A stretch of 64,000 nucleotides of DNA from Purshia tridentata (lineage: Eukaryota; Streptophyta; Magnoliopsida; Rosales; Rosaceae): NCBI GenBank assembly GCA_003254885.1, contig QANT01008211.1:1-64000 (forward strand). The letters run 5' to 3'. The notes under the pieces are model-generated. The model was not told the DNA's origin. It ran no database searches and worked only from the letters and a program-made list of their open reading frames with translations. The position numbers and the translations under genes were made by a program. This document shows positions 31,331-42,183 of the stretch, piece after piece. Positions within the stretch are counted from its first letter, which is position 1, and the number at the start of each line of letters is the position of its first letter.

Positions 31331-31975
31331 GGCCCAAGCTGCCGGCCCATGTTAAGTGGCCAGCCCAGCAGCGCGTCCATATCAGCATGCCACGTCAGCG
31401 CCCAACTGTGGGGTCCACATTGGCACGCCACGTCAGAGCCGTACTCCATGTCAGCATGCCTATGTGGCAGCCTTCTCTTCACCTCCTAAAACTCTGAAAA
31501 AAGAGAGTTTAATTCTAGCACTCTCTAAGGCTTGAACTTGGGACCTGCTGCACAAATGCATGTGCGTTTACCACTGCACCAACATGTTTTGTTTGAAATT
31601 AATTCACTTCACCTAATACTTATATTCTGAATGGCAGAATCATTTATATGAGCAATCTTGTGATATTTTCAATTCTCTTTGAATTATATAAATATTTTAC
31701 TTGTTTATATTTCTGCATTAGAATATATGTGTAGAAATTTCAGGTAATTAACGAACCAGTAGTTCATACATAATATCGAACTCGTAGTTTCGATAATGCC
31801 ATATAAGGAATTTGAAGTTTCCTTCATAAATTCACCATACATGATAAAACCAGTAGATTTTACATGTCTAATCTGAATTCATTTTACCATGTGATAGAAC
31901 TTGAAGTTCTTATTAGTTGCTCATGGATGTTATTGCCGAAAGCACTAAATATTATTATTTGTTCCTTTCTTGAGA

Positions 31976-32895
31976 ATGTCAAATCTCAACAAGCTTGATT
32001 TTGTCGCTTTGGAAGTTTTTGGAAGAAACCATTTATAGTGGACTCAAGATGTAAAGCTTCATTTGAGTACCTCGCTGAAGAGGATCCACGAGCTCTTTGG
32101 GTCGCTCTAGAAGAGCGGTTTAACCACCTAAGGACCATTTCCATGCCCGAAGCAAGACATGAATGGCAGATCATCCGTTTCCAGGATTTCAAATCCGTAA
32201 ATGAGTATAATTCGGAGATTTGTCGAATTTGGTCACTCCTCAAATTTCATGGGGAGGAGCTCACCAAAGCTGACCTATTGGAGAAGATTTTCTCTATCTT
32301 CCCTACCTCCTGTTTCTTCCTGAAGCAACAATACCGGGAGAGGCATTTTACCAAGTTCTCAAAATTGATCACTACTTTGTTGCTCGCCGAAAAGAACAAC
32401 AACTGATTATTAAACAATGATCAAGCTTGACCAACCGGTACCAAAGCAACACCATTGCGTGGAGCAAAACCGGGGTCATAAAAAAGGCTCAATATCTGAT
32501 CGCCCGAGAAATGGAAGGAAAGGTTCTTAGAAGAACACTTCATATGATCAAGGTTTACGTGGCCAAGGCTTAAGTAGTCAAGGCCCACATAACACCAGTT
32601 CCCATGGCCAAAGTCCACGTTATGGGAATCACGGTTACTCGACCTTAAGAACTTAAAATGAGAGGAACACTAGTCAGGCCTGTTGCCCCCAGAATCATAA
32701 TCAAATTGATCTATGTCACCATTGTGGAGGAACTAATCATTGGTCTCGCACCTGTCGTGCATTAGCGCAAGCTATAGAGGAGTATTACGCCAGTCGCGGA
32801 CCTCGTGAAACCAACTTCGTCGAAGGATCATTTTCTATGAATGCCACACTAGAGATCACTGATTTCCAGACTGCTTCTGGACACTTCGAGGACTA
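31976..32895 (+). pseudogene. Copia gag with zinc knuckle
   Basis: Starts MSNLNKLDFVALEVFGRN, then a stop. 32,038-32,406 is open: ALWVALEERFNHLRTISMPE, QDFKSVNEYNSEICRIWSLL and FFLKQQYRERHFTKFSKLIT, typical copia gag (UBN2 type). A CCHC knuckle CHHCGGTNHWSRTC follows at about 32,717-32,760. At least two stops separate the pieces. Confidence 0.85.
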
Positions 32896-33089
32896 AAAAA
32901 CTCGAAAACATGGTTATGATCGGCGCTTGTGCCATATTTATTTTATTCTCTGAATAATGATTCATATTCGAATTATTTTGGTGATTTATGTTTTGGATTG
33001 TTAGTTTTTGGAAATTTGGTTATGTTCGGATGTTAATTCAATGAAGTTATTTATTTTCATACATTGAATTAAGTTTATGAATAGGCATG

Positions 33090-33965
33090 TTTTGTGGGGA
33101 AGTTTGTTGTCTGGCTGACAGTGCTACTACGCACACTATACTCCGGAAATGGAAGTATTTTTCAAACTTATTGCCTACTCATACCTCTGTGACAACCATA
33201 TCAGGCTAATCCAACCTGGTAGAGGGCCATGGCAAAGTCCATTTTATGTTGTCCAATGGTACTGAATTTAGCATTAATGAGGCCTTAAATTCTCCATGTT
33301 CCAGAAGAACGTTGTTGGGTTTTAAGGATATTCGAACCAATGGTTATCACATTGAAATCATTGAGGAAATTGAGTGGAATATCTTTGCATAACTTTCAAT
33401 TTGTACGGCCAGAAGCGTATATTGGAAAAATTGAAATGTCTCTCGAATGATCTCTATATGACGACCATTAGATTGATTAAGGCAAACTATGTAGTTAGCC
33501 AGACGCTAACTAATTTGAGCGGTTTTTTTTTGCTATGGCATGACTGGTCAGAACACCCAGGTCAAAGTATGATGCGCCATATCCTCAATTCATCACACGG
33601 GCATCCCCTTATAATTTTGTGTTTAGTGACACACTATGCCAAGCCTGCTCGTTGGGAAAGTTGAATACTAGACCATCATATGCAAAGACTAGTAAAGATT
33701 TCACTATTTTTCTGCATAGGGCTATTCAATCTCGCCTGTAGCTAGGTTGGTCCGGTTGAGGCCCACTGCTACCCAACCTTACTTTGCGTTACAGTTGGCA
33801 ACTGGGTACGAACTTGACGTTTCGCACTTACGCATATTTGGGTGTGCAATTTATGTGCCAATTGTGCCGCCACAAAGTACAAAATTGGGCTCTCAACGAA
33901 TGATTGATCGGTTATGAATCCCCATTCATTCTACACTTTTTAGAAGCCTTGACAAGCGATCTCTT
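33090..33965 (+). pseudogene. Copia protease and integrase remnants
   Basis: Near 33,100 one frame reads CLADSATTHTILRKWKYF, the copia protease active-site region (DSATTH in place of the usual D-S/T-G). Later frames give MIGYESP and FPARFVDCHFVEIVFPPLGG near 33,900-34,020, the end of the integrase region. Most of the integrase catalytic core is decayed or deleted. Confidence 0.7.
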
Positions 33966-34227
33966 TCCCGCCAGATTTGTGGATTGTCACTTTGTTGAGA
34001 TAGTCTTCCCGCCGTTAGGGGGAGATAAGAACGTCACCGTTCCTGATGAACGACGTGAATTGACGTGGAATATCCCCACTATATCTCATGTTGATTCCCG
34101 AACCGCACAATGTTATAGTGAATTGTGGAGAATTCTAGATCTACAGAGTGTAGCCAGACGCTTTCTCTGATCTAGCTAAAGTGACGAGATCACATATACC
34201 TGCTGCAAACGTGCCTGCAAGGATATC

Positions 34228-34305
34228 TGTCCCCGTAGGACGTGTCGTCCCCGTAGGATGTGTTGTCCCCGTTGGACTTGTCGTCCCTGTAGGACGTGTC
34301 GTCCC
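34228..34305. repeat. 18-bp coding-type repeat
   Basis: About four units of GTCCCCGTAGGACGTGTC with a few changes, encoding a repeated VPVGRV-like hexapeptide in the linker between integrase and RT. This type of linker repeat is known in copia elements. Confidence 0.8.
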
Positions 34306-34591
34306 AGATGGATGAGGTACGGCCATGGTGGCTAACCAGTCATATGTCCCTGCCCAGAAGAGAGGTAGACCACTAGGTTCGAAGGATTCTTATCCCTAGA
34401 AGAGGGTAAATTTGGCACAAATGAATCTTCTTGACATCGCAACCTCAATCGATCCATCTCACGAGATTGTTTCGGATTATGGGTTCGTCCTGGAAGAGAC
34501 GGTGTTGGGGGACGCTCCAACATTTGAACCCACTCCCAAAAACAAAGAAATCTCGATAAATTATGCATGCTTGTGTGAGATTTGGAATCGA

Positions 34592-34761
34592 AATGAGATT
34601 ATCATCGATGATATATTTGTATTCGCAGTAGCTACCGAAACCATAATTAGCGATGACATCGAACCTTGCTCCGTTGAATGAGATTATCATCGATGATATA
34701 TTTGTATTCGCGATAGCTACCGAAATCATAATTAGCGATGACATCGAACCTTGCTCCGTTG
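34592..34761. repeat. 85-bp tandem duplication in copia pol
   Basis: AATGAGATTATCATCGATGA starts both copies (34,592 and 34,677). The copies differ by a few bases, for example GCAGTAGC versus GCGATAGC. A length of 85 bp shifts the frame, so the duplication itself disrupts the coding sequence. Confidence 0.9.
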
Positions 34762-34789
34762 ATGAATGTCAATGTTGAGACGACTGGCC

Positions 34790-35480
34790 AAAATGGAAAG
34801 AAGCAATCCTGGTTGAATTATATTCCTTGACAAAGAGAAGAGTGTTTGGGCCTGTCGTCCCTACACCTCCCCATGTTAAACATGTAGAATTTAAATGGGT
34901 ATTTGTAAGGAATCGTAATGAGAAAAACGAGATTGTGAGATACAAGGCTCGTCTAATGGCGCAAGGATTTTCTCAATGCCTTGGGATTGATTACGAGGAG
35001 ATGTATTCTCTCGTAATGAACGTCATAATGTTCCCTACTTTATCAGTTTGGTAGTTTCCGAAAAACTGAATATGCAGCTTATAGATGTGGTCACATTTTA
35101 TCTCTATGGGGATCTTGATACAGATATATATATGAAAGTTCCTGAAGGACTTAAGATTCCCGATGCAAATAGTTCCAGACCACGGAACACGCTCTCCATT
35201 TGTTTGAGGCGTTCACTTTATAGATTGAAATAATCCGGACGGATGTGGTATAACCGTCTAAGTGAATATTTGATCGGAAAGGGATATTTGAATAATAAAC
35301 TGTGCCCATGCGTGTTTATTAGGAAAACAAGTTCCGGATTTACTGTTGCGGTTGTTTATGTCGATGACATAAATCTATTTGGTGCTCCTGAAAAGATCAA
35401 TGAGACTGTTAAGCACCTGAAGTCGGAATTCGATGAAAGATCTTGGGAGAACAAATTTCTGTCTCGGCCTGGAGCTTGAG
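34790..35480 (+). pseudogene. Copia reverse transcriptase
   Basis: Pieces: HVEFKWVFVRNRNEKNEIVR and YKARLMAQGFSQCLGIDYEE (34,827-35,054); MQLIDVVTFYLYGDLDTDIY (35,048-35,233); CVFIRKTSSGFTVAVVYVDD (35,243-35,479), carrying the YVDD catalytic motif. Stops and a frame change near 35,440 inactivate it. Confidence 0.9.
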
Positions 35481-36480
35481 CACTGTGCAGATGAGATTTT
35501 GGTCCATCAATCAAAATACATCCAGAAGATGTTAAGGCGCTTTAATGAAGATAAAGCGAAACCTTTATGCACACCCATGATCGTCCGTAGTCTAGATCCT
35601 AAGAAGGATCCGTTTCGTCCCGCAGATGATAACGAAGAGGTATTAGCACCAGAAGTTCCATACTTAAGTGCATTAGGCTCATTATTGTACTTGGTTCAAT
35701 GCACTAGACCGGACATCATTTTTGTTGTGAACTTACTAGCTAGATATAGCTCTGCGCCAACACGCCGCCACTGGAATGGCATAAAAGACATTTTCCGCTA
35801 CATTAGAAGTATGACGGATATGGGCTTATTCTATCCCTATGTATCTTGGAATGGGTCAAACCCCCTTTTGGCCCTCAGAATGGTGCATGCCTTGTTGGAT
35901 TTTCTGACAGGGGTTATTTATCAGACTTGCACAAGGCACGTTCCCAAATTGGTTATGTCTTTACCATTGGGAATATAGCAATATCTTGGAGGTCTACGAA
36001 TCAGACCCTTGTTGCTACCTCTTCGAATCATGCTGAGATTCTAGCTCTTCACGAGATTGTTCATGAATGTATATGGCTTGAAGCCGTTACCAAAACCATT
36101 GGGAATATAGCAATATCTTGGAGGTCTACAAATCAGACCCTTGTTGCTACCTCTTCGAATCATGCTGAGATTCTAGCTCTTCACGAGACTGTTCATGAAT
36201 GTATATGGCTTGAAGCCGTTACCAAGCATGTTCGAAGTACACGTGGGCTGTATTCCACCACTGATGAACCAACCATTATCTCAGAAGATAATGCCACTTG
36301 CATCAAGCAGATGAAGACGAGTTTCATCAAATGAGACAACACCAAGCGTATTGCATCGAAGTTCTTCTTCAACCATCAGCAACAAGAATATCAGAAGATT
36401 GGGGTCAACCAGATCCGATCTCAAGACAATCCTGCAGATCTTCTTCACCAAGTCACTACGAAAGCCCACATTCTTGAAGC
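35433..36480 (+). pseudogene. Copia RT end and RNase H with internal duplication
   Basis: 35,433-35,978 gives FCLGLELEHCADEILVHQSK and YLVQCTRPDIIFVVNLLARY. After a frame change, 35,846-36,334 gives the RNase H block AISWRSTNQTLVATSSNHAE ... HECIWLEAVTK twice in tandem. The second copy continues into HVRSTRGLYSTTDEPTI. This is copia RNase H, inactive because of frame breaks and the repeat. Confidence 0.88.
35963..36226. repeat. 132-bp in-frame tandem duplication in RNase H
   Basis: ACCATTGGGAATATAGC starts both copies (35,963 and 36,095). The spacing of 132 bp equals 44 codons, and the open frame passes through both. Only about three bases differ, so the duplication is younger than the element. 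Confidence 0.93.
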
Positions 36481-36589
36481 ATGTTTGAGGTATTGGCTTG
36501 TGTAGATTGTTTGATTTACATAATATATAGTCTTCAGGGGGAGTCGATATCAGGGGGAGTATCCTGAGGCATACTCACTTGACCATCGT

Positions 36590-37010
36590 GTACTCTTTTG
36601 TCCTTCGTCCAGGGTTATTTTGTCCCACTGGGTTTTGTTACCTGGCAAGGTTTTAATGAGGCACATCTTGGCATGGTCACCCCACTCATATAGCATCTTG
36701 AAGATGCCTCGATTTGATATATATGCATTTGCTCATCTTTTTCCTTCGACCACGGGTTTGTCCCACTGGGTTTACCGGGCAAGGTTTTGGTGTAGCAACC
36801 CTAAATGCACTCCGCTCCTATTGATATACTATGGGATGATTTCACCTATTTCTGAGTTCCTGATGCGAAAAGTCCACACTCACGCGCGTTGTACTTTTTT
36901 CTCCTTCGACCAGGGTTGTTTTTGTTCCTACAGGGTTTTTATTACCTGGCAAGGTTTTGACGAGGCAACTTAGAAGCGCATAGCAAAGACAACACTAATG
37001 ACATGGAATA
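36590..37010. repeat. Three dispersed modules before copia 3' LTR
   Basis: TTTTGTCCTTCGTCCAGGGT, then CCCACTGGGTTTTGTTACCT and GGCAAGGTTTTAATGAGGCA, recur in modified form near 36,598, 36,737 and 36,900. Similar modules are common in the 3' untranslated part of this copia group. Confidence 0.75.
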
Positions 37011-37022
37011 TCCAAGGGGGAG

Positions 37023-37197
37023 TGTTGTAAATACTTTTACTTGAGTGGCTATTCCTGTAAATAGTTGTAGGGGCTTATTTGTCATTTTACAAATACCTGT
37101 GTAAACCCTACCTATATGAGGAAACATATCTGATGAATAATAGACAGACATATTATCTCTGCCTCCACAAAAACCCTAATACATATATTTTACAACA
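37023..37197 (+). repeat. Copia 3' LTR
   Basis: TGTTGTAAATAC ... TTTTACAACA, preceded by the polypurine tract CCAAGGGGGAG. Indels distinguish it from the 5' LTR, suggesting an old insertion. Confidence 0.9.
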
Positions 37198-40140
37198 TTA
37201 ATGTAAAACTGGTTTTATATAAGCTTCACTCACAACATTTACGTGATTCCTACTAAAAGGACCCACACCAATCTAAAAGATTACACAATCTTATACAAAA
37301 TCCCAACTTTATTACAACATCAATCAAAAGGCATCCTCCAAAGTTTGGTACACTAATACCAAATCTGTTTTCCAATGTTATTCATCAACTTGTCAAAACA
37401 TTGATCATCTTCCAAAGTTGTTTTCTTCAAATTCAGTCCTGGGACCTAGCACAGCTTCCACTTTATGAGCAGTCGCCAAACTGGTTATATGTCAGATTGC
37501 TTTCTGTCATGACCCAGAAAAAAAAAAGGATGGTTATATGTCAATTTGAAGGCTAGTTTTGTTGGGTTTTTTTATGGTAATTCTACAAAGTGTCACAAAA
37601 AATCTGCAAAGCCATCATATTTACGCAAAGCCATCACAGAAAATATCCACTGTGCCCATAATTTGTAGTCAATACTCAACCGGGTAGCTTGGGTGAATCG
37701 GAGAATCGATTTATTGACTGTTTCAATCCCCTGGTTTTTCCTGGATGGGACATGCTGGCTCATACTAGCTAGCCATTGATGGCTGGGATGGGATTGCAAG
37801 TCTTAGTCAGTTTGAGTGATCTCCATCTGCATTGTGTTTCCACTTTCCGTACAATTTTTAATAGGGTGGTTGTGGTGATTAAAACATGGTGAGCTAAACA
37901 TTTCTTATCTATGAAGGAATATATATTGAATTAGAATTAGAATACTACTCAAAAAAATACTAGCATTATATATATGTTTTGCTACTAATGAATATACGTT
38001 CTTATTTTGGTCTTAAATACTAAACGTGTTGTTCTTATTATGATCTTAGTGTCAAAATGTCCAAAACCTTGGGTGGCCATGGCTCATTATTGATCAGAAA
38101 CCACCTTTTAAAGCAATGAAACAATCAATCAGAAAAAAAAAATTATTAGAAACAATAAAATATTAATATTGTAAAAGAAAAAGGAAATACCTCATGGGCA
38201 GGTAGTGGCCTGCCTGCTTGTTTCTTTTTCTTTAAATTTTTTATTATTATTCTCCTTTCTAATAAACTATAGAAATACTATCAGTCTATCGCATACACCT
38301 TTTATTTAAATTAGATTCCACTTCAACTAAATCCAATATATATTGAATATATACTAAAAACAGATGTACAATAATGCTACATATAATGGCTGGTACTGAC
38401 TTGGCATTTTGGAGTTGAGTTCTTTGGGGTTATCTTCTTTCCCTGCTGGGAGAAAGAGAATCATACATTCCTTTTTTCTGTTTGGTAGATGATTTTCTTT
38501 TCTTTTTCAGGCAGCTGCTATGAGCCTATGGCTTGGTAGATGCATGCAATTTAATTGAGACGGTCGTGAAGAACGACAGTACAAAACGGCAACAAGTAGT
38601 GTTGTGATGTGGGACTGCTTCAATGGGGTCCAAATGACTTAAAGAATGAATGGTGCATGACATTGTTTTTAGTCACCATTAAAATATGACTACCCGGCCA
38701 GCTAGCAAGTTAATATTTTTCAACTAATAATGCAGAAGAAGTGGGTTTACGATATACACTTGTATATAGAGAAATCATTGATCATTTTTCATGAAAAATG
38801 AGAGATGAGCATAAGTTTGAAAAGGCAAACAAGAGAGACAGATGGAGCTAATAAATTTAAGAACAATGACTGAAGTCAATGAGCAAGGTTTCACAGGCTT
38901 AGATTTTTGTCTTCTCTTGTTAATTACCTTTACTGTTCCTCTTTTTCTGCCATTATATATAGAAAAATGTCGGTAGGACAAAGAGCAGAGGAGGGGGTTG
39001 GAATTTGAAGCTGACATGAATACAAATATGATCAGTCACGTAATCTAGCATGCATCACTATCATGACTAACATTAATACCTGACATATGTATTGCTCATA
39101 TTTGCAATATAAATCTATCAGCATTCGTATTCATATAATTAAGACTGCTATATATACTTCATAGGACTGTTTAATTTTTCATTTCTAATTTTATTTTTTG
39201 GTGTGGTGGGATTACATGGTATCAAAGGCAATGAAATAGGCTTTAATAAAGTTCTGTCAATTCTGTAAGAATCTACAACCAGTTGTTTCCTCGATACCCT
39301 TTTCCTTTGTCTGGACCAATATTTTTTAAAATACAAGGCATGCATATAACTCTTTTTGTGTAACTTTTGACCCATTAAAGTTTGTACCATCGATTTGAAT
39401 TTCATGTATTCATCTCTTCCAAGTTTCAACTTTCAAATGCCCTTAGTCTTTACTGTTTTCGATATCAGCAAAGGTACTAGTTAATATATTTGAAGAGACT
39501 TCTCCAATCAACCTTGTTCTAATAAAAAATTAGTATAACATTCCTTCGACTTGTTCTGCGTGTGTGACAAAGTGAAGATGATTTCAAGGACAAGCAATTG
39601 CAGTTGAATGCAGGTCCTTAATCTAAATGCAAATTAAGTTGCTAACTTTTTGGAACCAACTTATTATTACTTTGCTACATGCCGGCTGTTAATTATAATT
39701 TTGTGGATAAAAACTTGGATGCATTCAATATAACATTTGGCATGATGTAGCTTCATTGGCAATTTGACACCACGCTTCCAACCTAACCGTCCCTATTGAT
39801 ATATCTAACAGATTTGTATGGGCTTCTGCAATCTGCAGACTACCAAAACCAGTCTTTCTTTGTTATGACTTTTCTTAGCGACCCATTTGACAAATGACAG
39901 TTTCGGTCGTTATCCATACCCATCAAAAACACCAAGATTTCCAATATGGGACCCTCACCTCATTGACCCAAAGGGCATTTTCGTCCTTTCATACTCCATG
40001 TAAGAAAATATAGCAACTGCAAGCATTTCCTCGTGAAGAAGAAGCGCCAGGAGCGTTGCTGTGACCCCTCACAATTCACATTCACATTTACCACCAACTC
40101 CACTCTCTCTCCTCTCTCTCTCTCTCTAGAAACTCAAAGA
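37198..40140. other. Intergenic, AT-rich, no gene supported
   Basis: About 2.9 kb between the copia element and the DUF688 gene. ORFs at 37,593, 38,775 and 39,148 (minus) are short and lack recognisable domains. A GGTATCAAAGGCAATGAAAT string at 39,219 resembles an LTR primer site but has no LTR next to it. The last few hundred bases probably hold the promoter of the following gene. Confidence 0.6.
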
Positions 40141-40143
40141 CTC

Positions 40144-40150
40144 TATAAAA
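40144..40150 (+). promoter_or_regulatory. TATA box of DUF688 gene
   Basis: TATAAAA, 82 bp before the start codon and just after a CT repeat (40,107-40,128). A start about 30 bp downstream would give a leader of about 55 bp. Confidence 0.5.
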
Positions 40151-40231
40151 ACTCACACACCCACTCACCTGTGAAAACAGGGTCTCTCTGTTTTTCTATG
40201 AATGAGTTTTCTATGAGAGATTGATTGAGGA

Positions 40232-41474
40232 ATGGGGTCTGAAGCAGTGAACGAAGCAGGCACCACACCAAAGCTGTCCTTCTTCTCATTTCCAAGCCAA
40301 CCACCCGAGCCTACAGGGATGGTAACTCCACCACTCCAAACCTCAGTCTCGATTCCATTCCAGTGGGAAGAAGCACCAGGAAAGCCCAGGCACACTACCA
40401 AACATGATCAATCCAAGGCCAAGTGTGTGAGATCCTTGGAACTGCCTCCGAGGTTGCTGCTAACTGATCATCAGGCCAAAGTTACCAACATGCCCTCCCC
40501 AACCACTGTCTTGGATGGGCCAGACGTGGGCCGGGCTATGTCTTTTTCCTTTGCGTCTAGGAGCAGCCCAGATAATAACTGGGGCAAGAAGGTGGTCAAG
40601 GAGACTAGGGGTGGTGGTGGCTTTGGGTCGATGAGGTGGGGGAGTTTTAGAAAGAACAATAAGGAGGTTGTTGACCATGGTGGCTTTGACTTTTTGTCAG
40701 CGGTGAGTGGCGGCGGCGGCGGCGGTGGTGACACAAAGGTGAAGATCACAAGGGTTAGGAGGAGAGCTAGCTTTTTGAGTGTTTCTCAGACAAAGTCTCA
40801 TATGTGGGTAAGTGAAAAAACAAGCTCTCAAATATGTTTTTTTTTGTTTTTTTCTCCCACCTTAAATTTCAGATTTGTGCATAAACTAATTAAAATTTGG
40901 AATGTTGTTATATAAATCTTTAAACTTTCATGTATTCTATGATGAACCTTGAGTTGGAATATTGGATGATGGCTTTGATTTATTATGTCAATTATCTTAA
41001 AACATTTCATTTCTTTTCTTTTATTTTTTTCTTCATACTGTTACAAATTAATTCAAGTCAAGAGAAAGCATTAAATTCAGAACAGAAACGAAAAGGAAAA
41101 TAATAGCAGAACTCTGGCAAATATTAATGTAGCCCTGTTATTGCTCTGTGAAATGTTTTTTTGTTTTTTTACTCGGACTTTGAAATTAATGTCAAAAGTT
41201 CACACTCTGCGTTATCTTCCCATTTTCTGCTAATTAATAAGCACGAATTTGCTGCTAGAAATGATGGGATTTGCCTGGATAAAGGAAGTGGAAGTTAAAA
41301 AGATAAACAAATTAAAAATGTTTTAATTACATTTTTTATTGACTTGTTCTGAATCTGATTACTGAAATAGTTTAAAAAAAAATTTCACAAATGCAGGCAA
41401 GCATTTATGAAGGGATAAAGCAGGTGGTCCCATGGAGGCGCAGGCAAGAAAGAATGAGAAAATTGGGATCATAA
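40232..41474 (+). CDS. DUF688 family protein (MEE47-like), two exons
   Basis: Exons 40,232-40,807 and 41,397-41,474; the intron is GTAAGT...GCAG, 589 bp, phase 0. The product is 217 aa. The N-terminus has PKLSFFSFPSQPPEP, then SVSIPFQWEEAPGKPR, the hallmark of DUF688 plant proteins such as Arabidopsis At4g00950 (MEE47). A Ser-rich middle (AMSFSFASRSS) and Gly-rich runs follow, including seven glycines encoded by GGC repeats. The end is basic (KVKITRVRRRASF, then VVPWRRRQERMRKLGS from exon 2). There is no signal peptide or membrane segment. Molecular function is unknown; the MEE47 name comes from an embryo-arrest mutant. Exon 2 fits the family by its short basic tail. Reading on without splicing would add an unlikely 35-aa tail. 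Confidence 0.85.
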
Positions 41475-42183
41475 TGTATTGCAACTGTTGGAACAACCAA
41501 TTCAATGGATGGGGTGCTCCTGTTACTACTTGTGTTTTTGTATATATTGAATAGTGTTAAGACTGTTGGTCCATAAATACATAAGCTTCATTTTATGTGA
41601 TGAAGCCACCTATTCCAATCTTCCATCCTATAGTGTTCATGTCAGTGTATCCAACAACATTTCCATTATCTAATTCCTGGTATATATATTATTACATATT
41701 TATACATATCATTAATTTTCAGTTTACATTTTTGAAATTTTGTTTTTTGAATTTTGTGTTTTTTATGGTTCTGTAAATTTGTTATGCAGAGGAGAGGTTC
41801 GTACAAGTATTTCAGGTCTAGCTCCTGGTAAAGTATACAAATGTCTGAAACAAACAAAGCATGTCGGTATATGGTTTTAACTGTTAAAAGAATGGAATAC
41901 TGCAAAAGAACTATTTGCAGAGGACTGAAAAACACATGCCATGGATATAGAACAGATTATAACAGAAACAAGTTCAAGAAACATCATCCTGACAAAGATG
42001 AATTATAAGCAAGAGAGTGACATCCTTGATTAGTCCAAACAATTTGTTACTATCTATCCTCCTTAACTTCCCCATCTATTCTTTGCATATGAAAAAGGCT
42101 AGGTGTGGTCTCTGCTAATTATCAACTAGATCAGACAAATTAAGTTTTCTGTGTGATGACATGGATATATTTGAATGATAAAG
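41475..42183. other. Intergenic between convergent genes
   Basis: 3' regions of the DUF688 gene (+) and the RKD gene (-). AT-rich, no coding signal. Confidence 0.7.

Larger units (their letters stand above)
30271..37197 (+). mobile_element. Ty1/copia retrotransposon, decayed, short LTRs
   Basis: 6.9 kb element with LTRs of 181 bp (30,271-30,451) and 175 bp (37,023-37,197), both TGTTGTAAATA ... TTTTACAACA. The primer site TTATCAGCACGA (30,454-30,465) and polypurine tract CCAAGGGGGAG are present. Order gag, protease, integrase, reverse transcriptase, RNase H is copia order. Many stops and frameshifts show that it is dead. The flanks AACCC and TTAAT do not form a target duplication. The primer site and motif style resemble the Retrofit/Ale-like group (inference). 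Confidence 0.88.

Noticed and set aside
39210-39440. GGTATCAAAGG string as a retrotransposon primer site, with a 93-aa ORF on the other strand
   Set aside because: No LTR termini, PPT or coding motifs nearby; a match of this length can occur by chance.
40471-40749. 92-aa proline-rich ORF antisense to the DUF688 gene
   Set aside because: Shadow of the GGC repeat and G-rich codons of the real gene.
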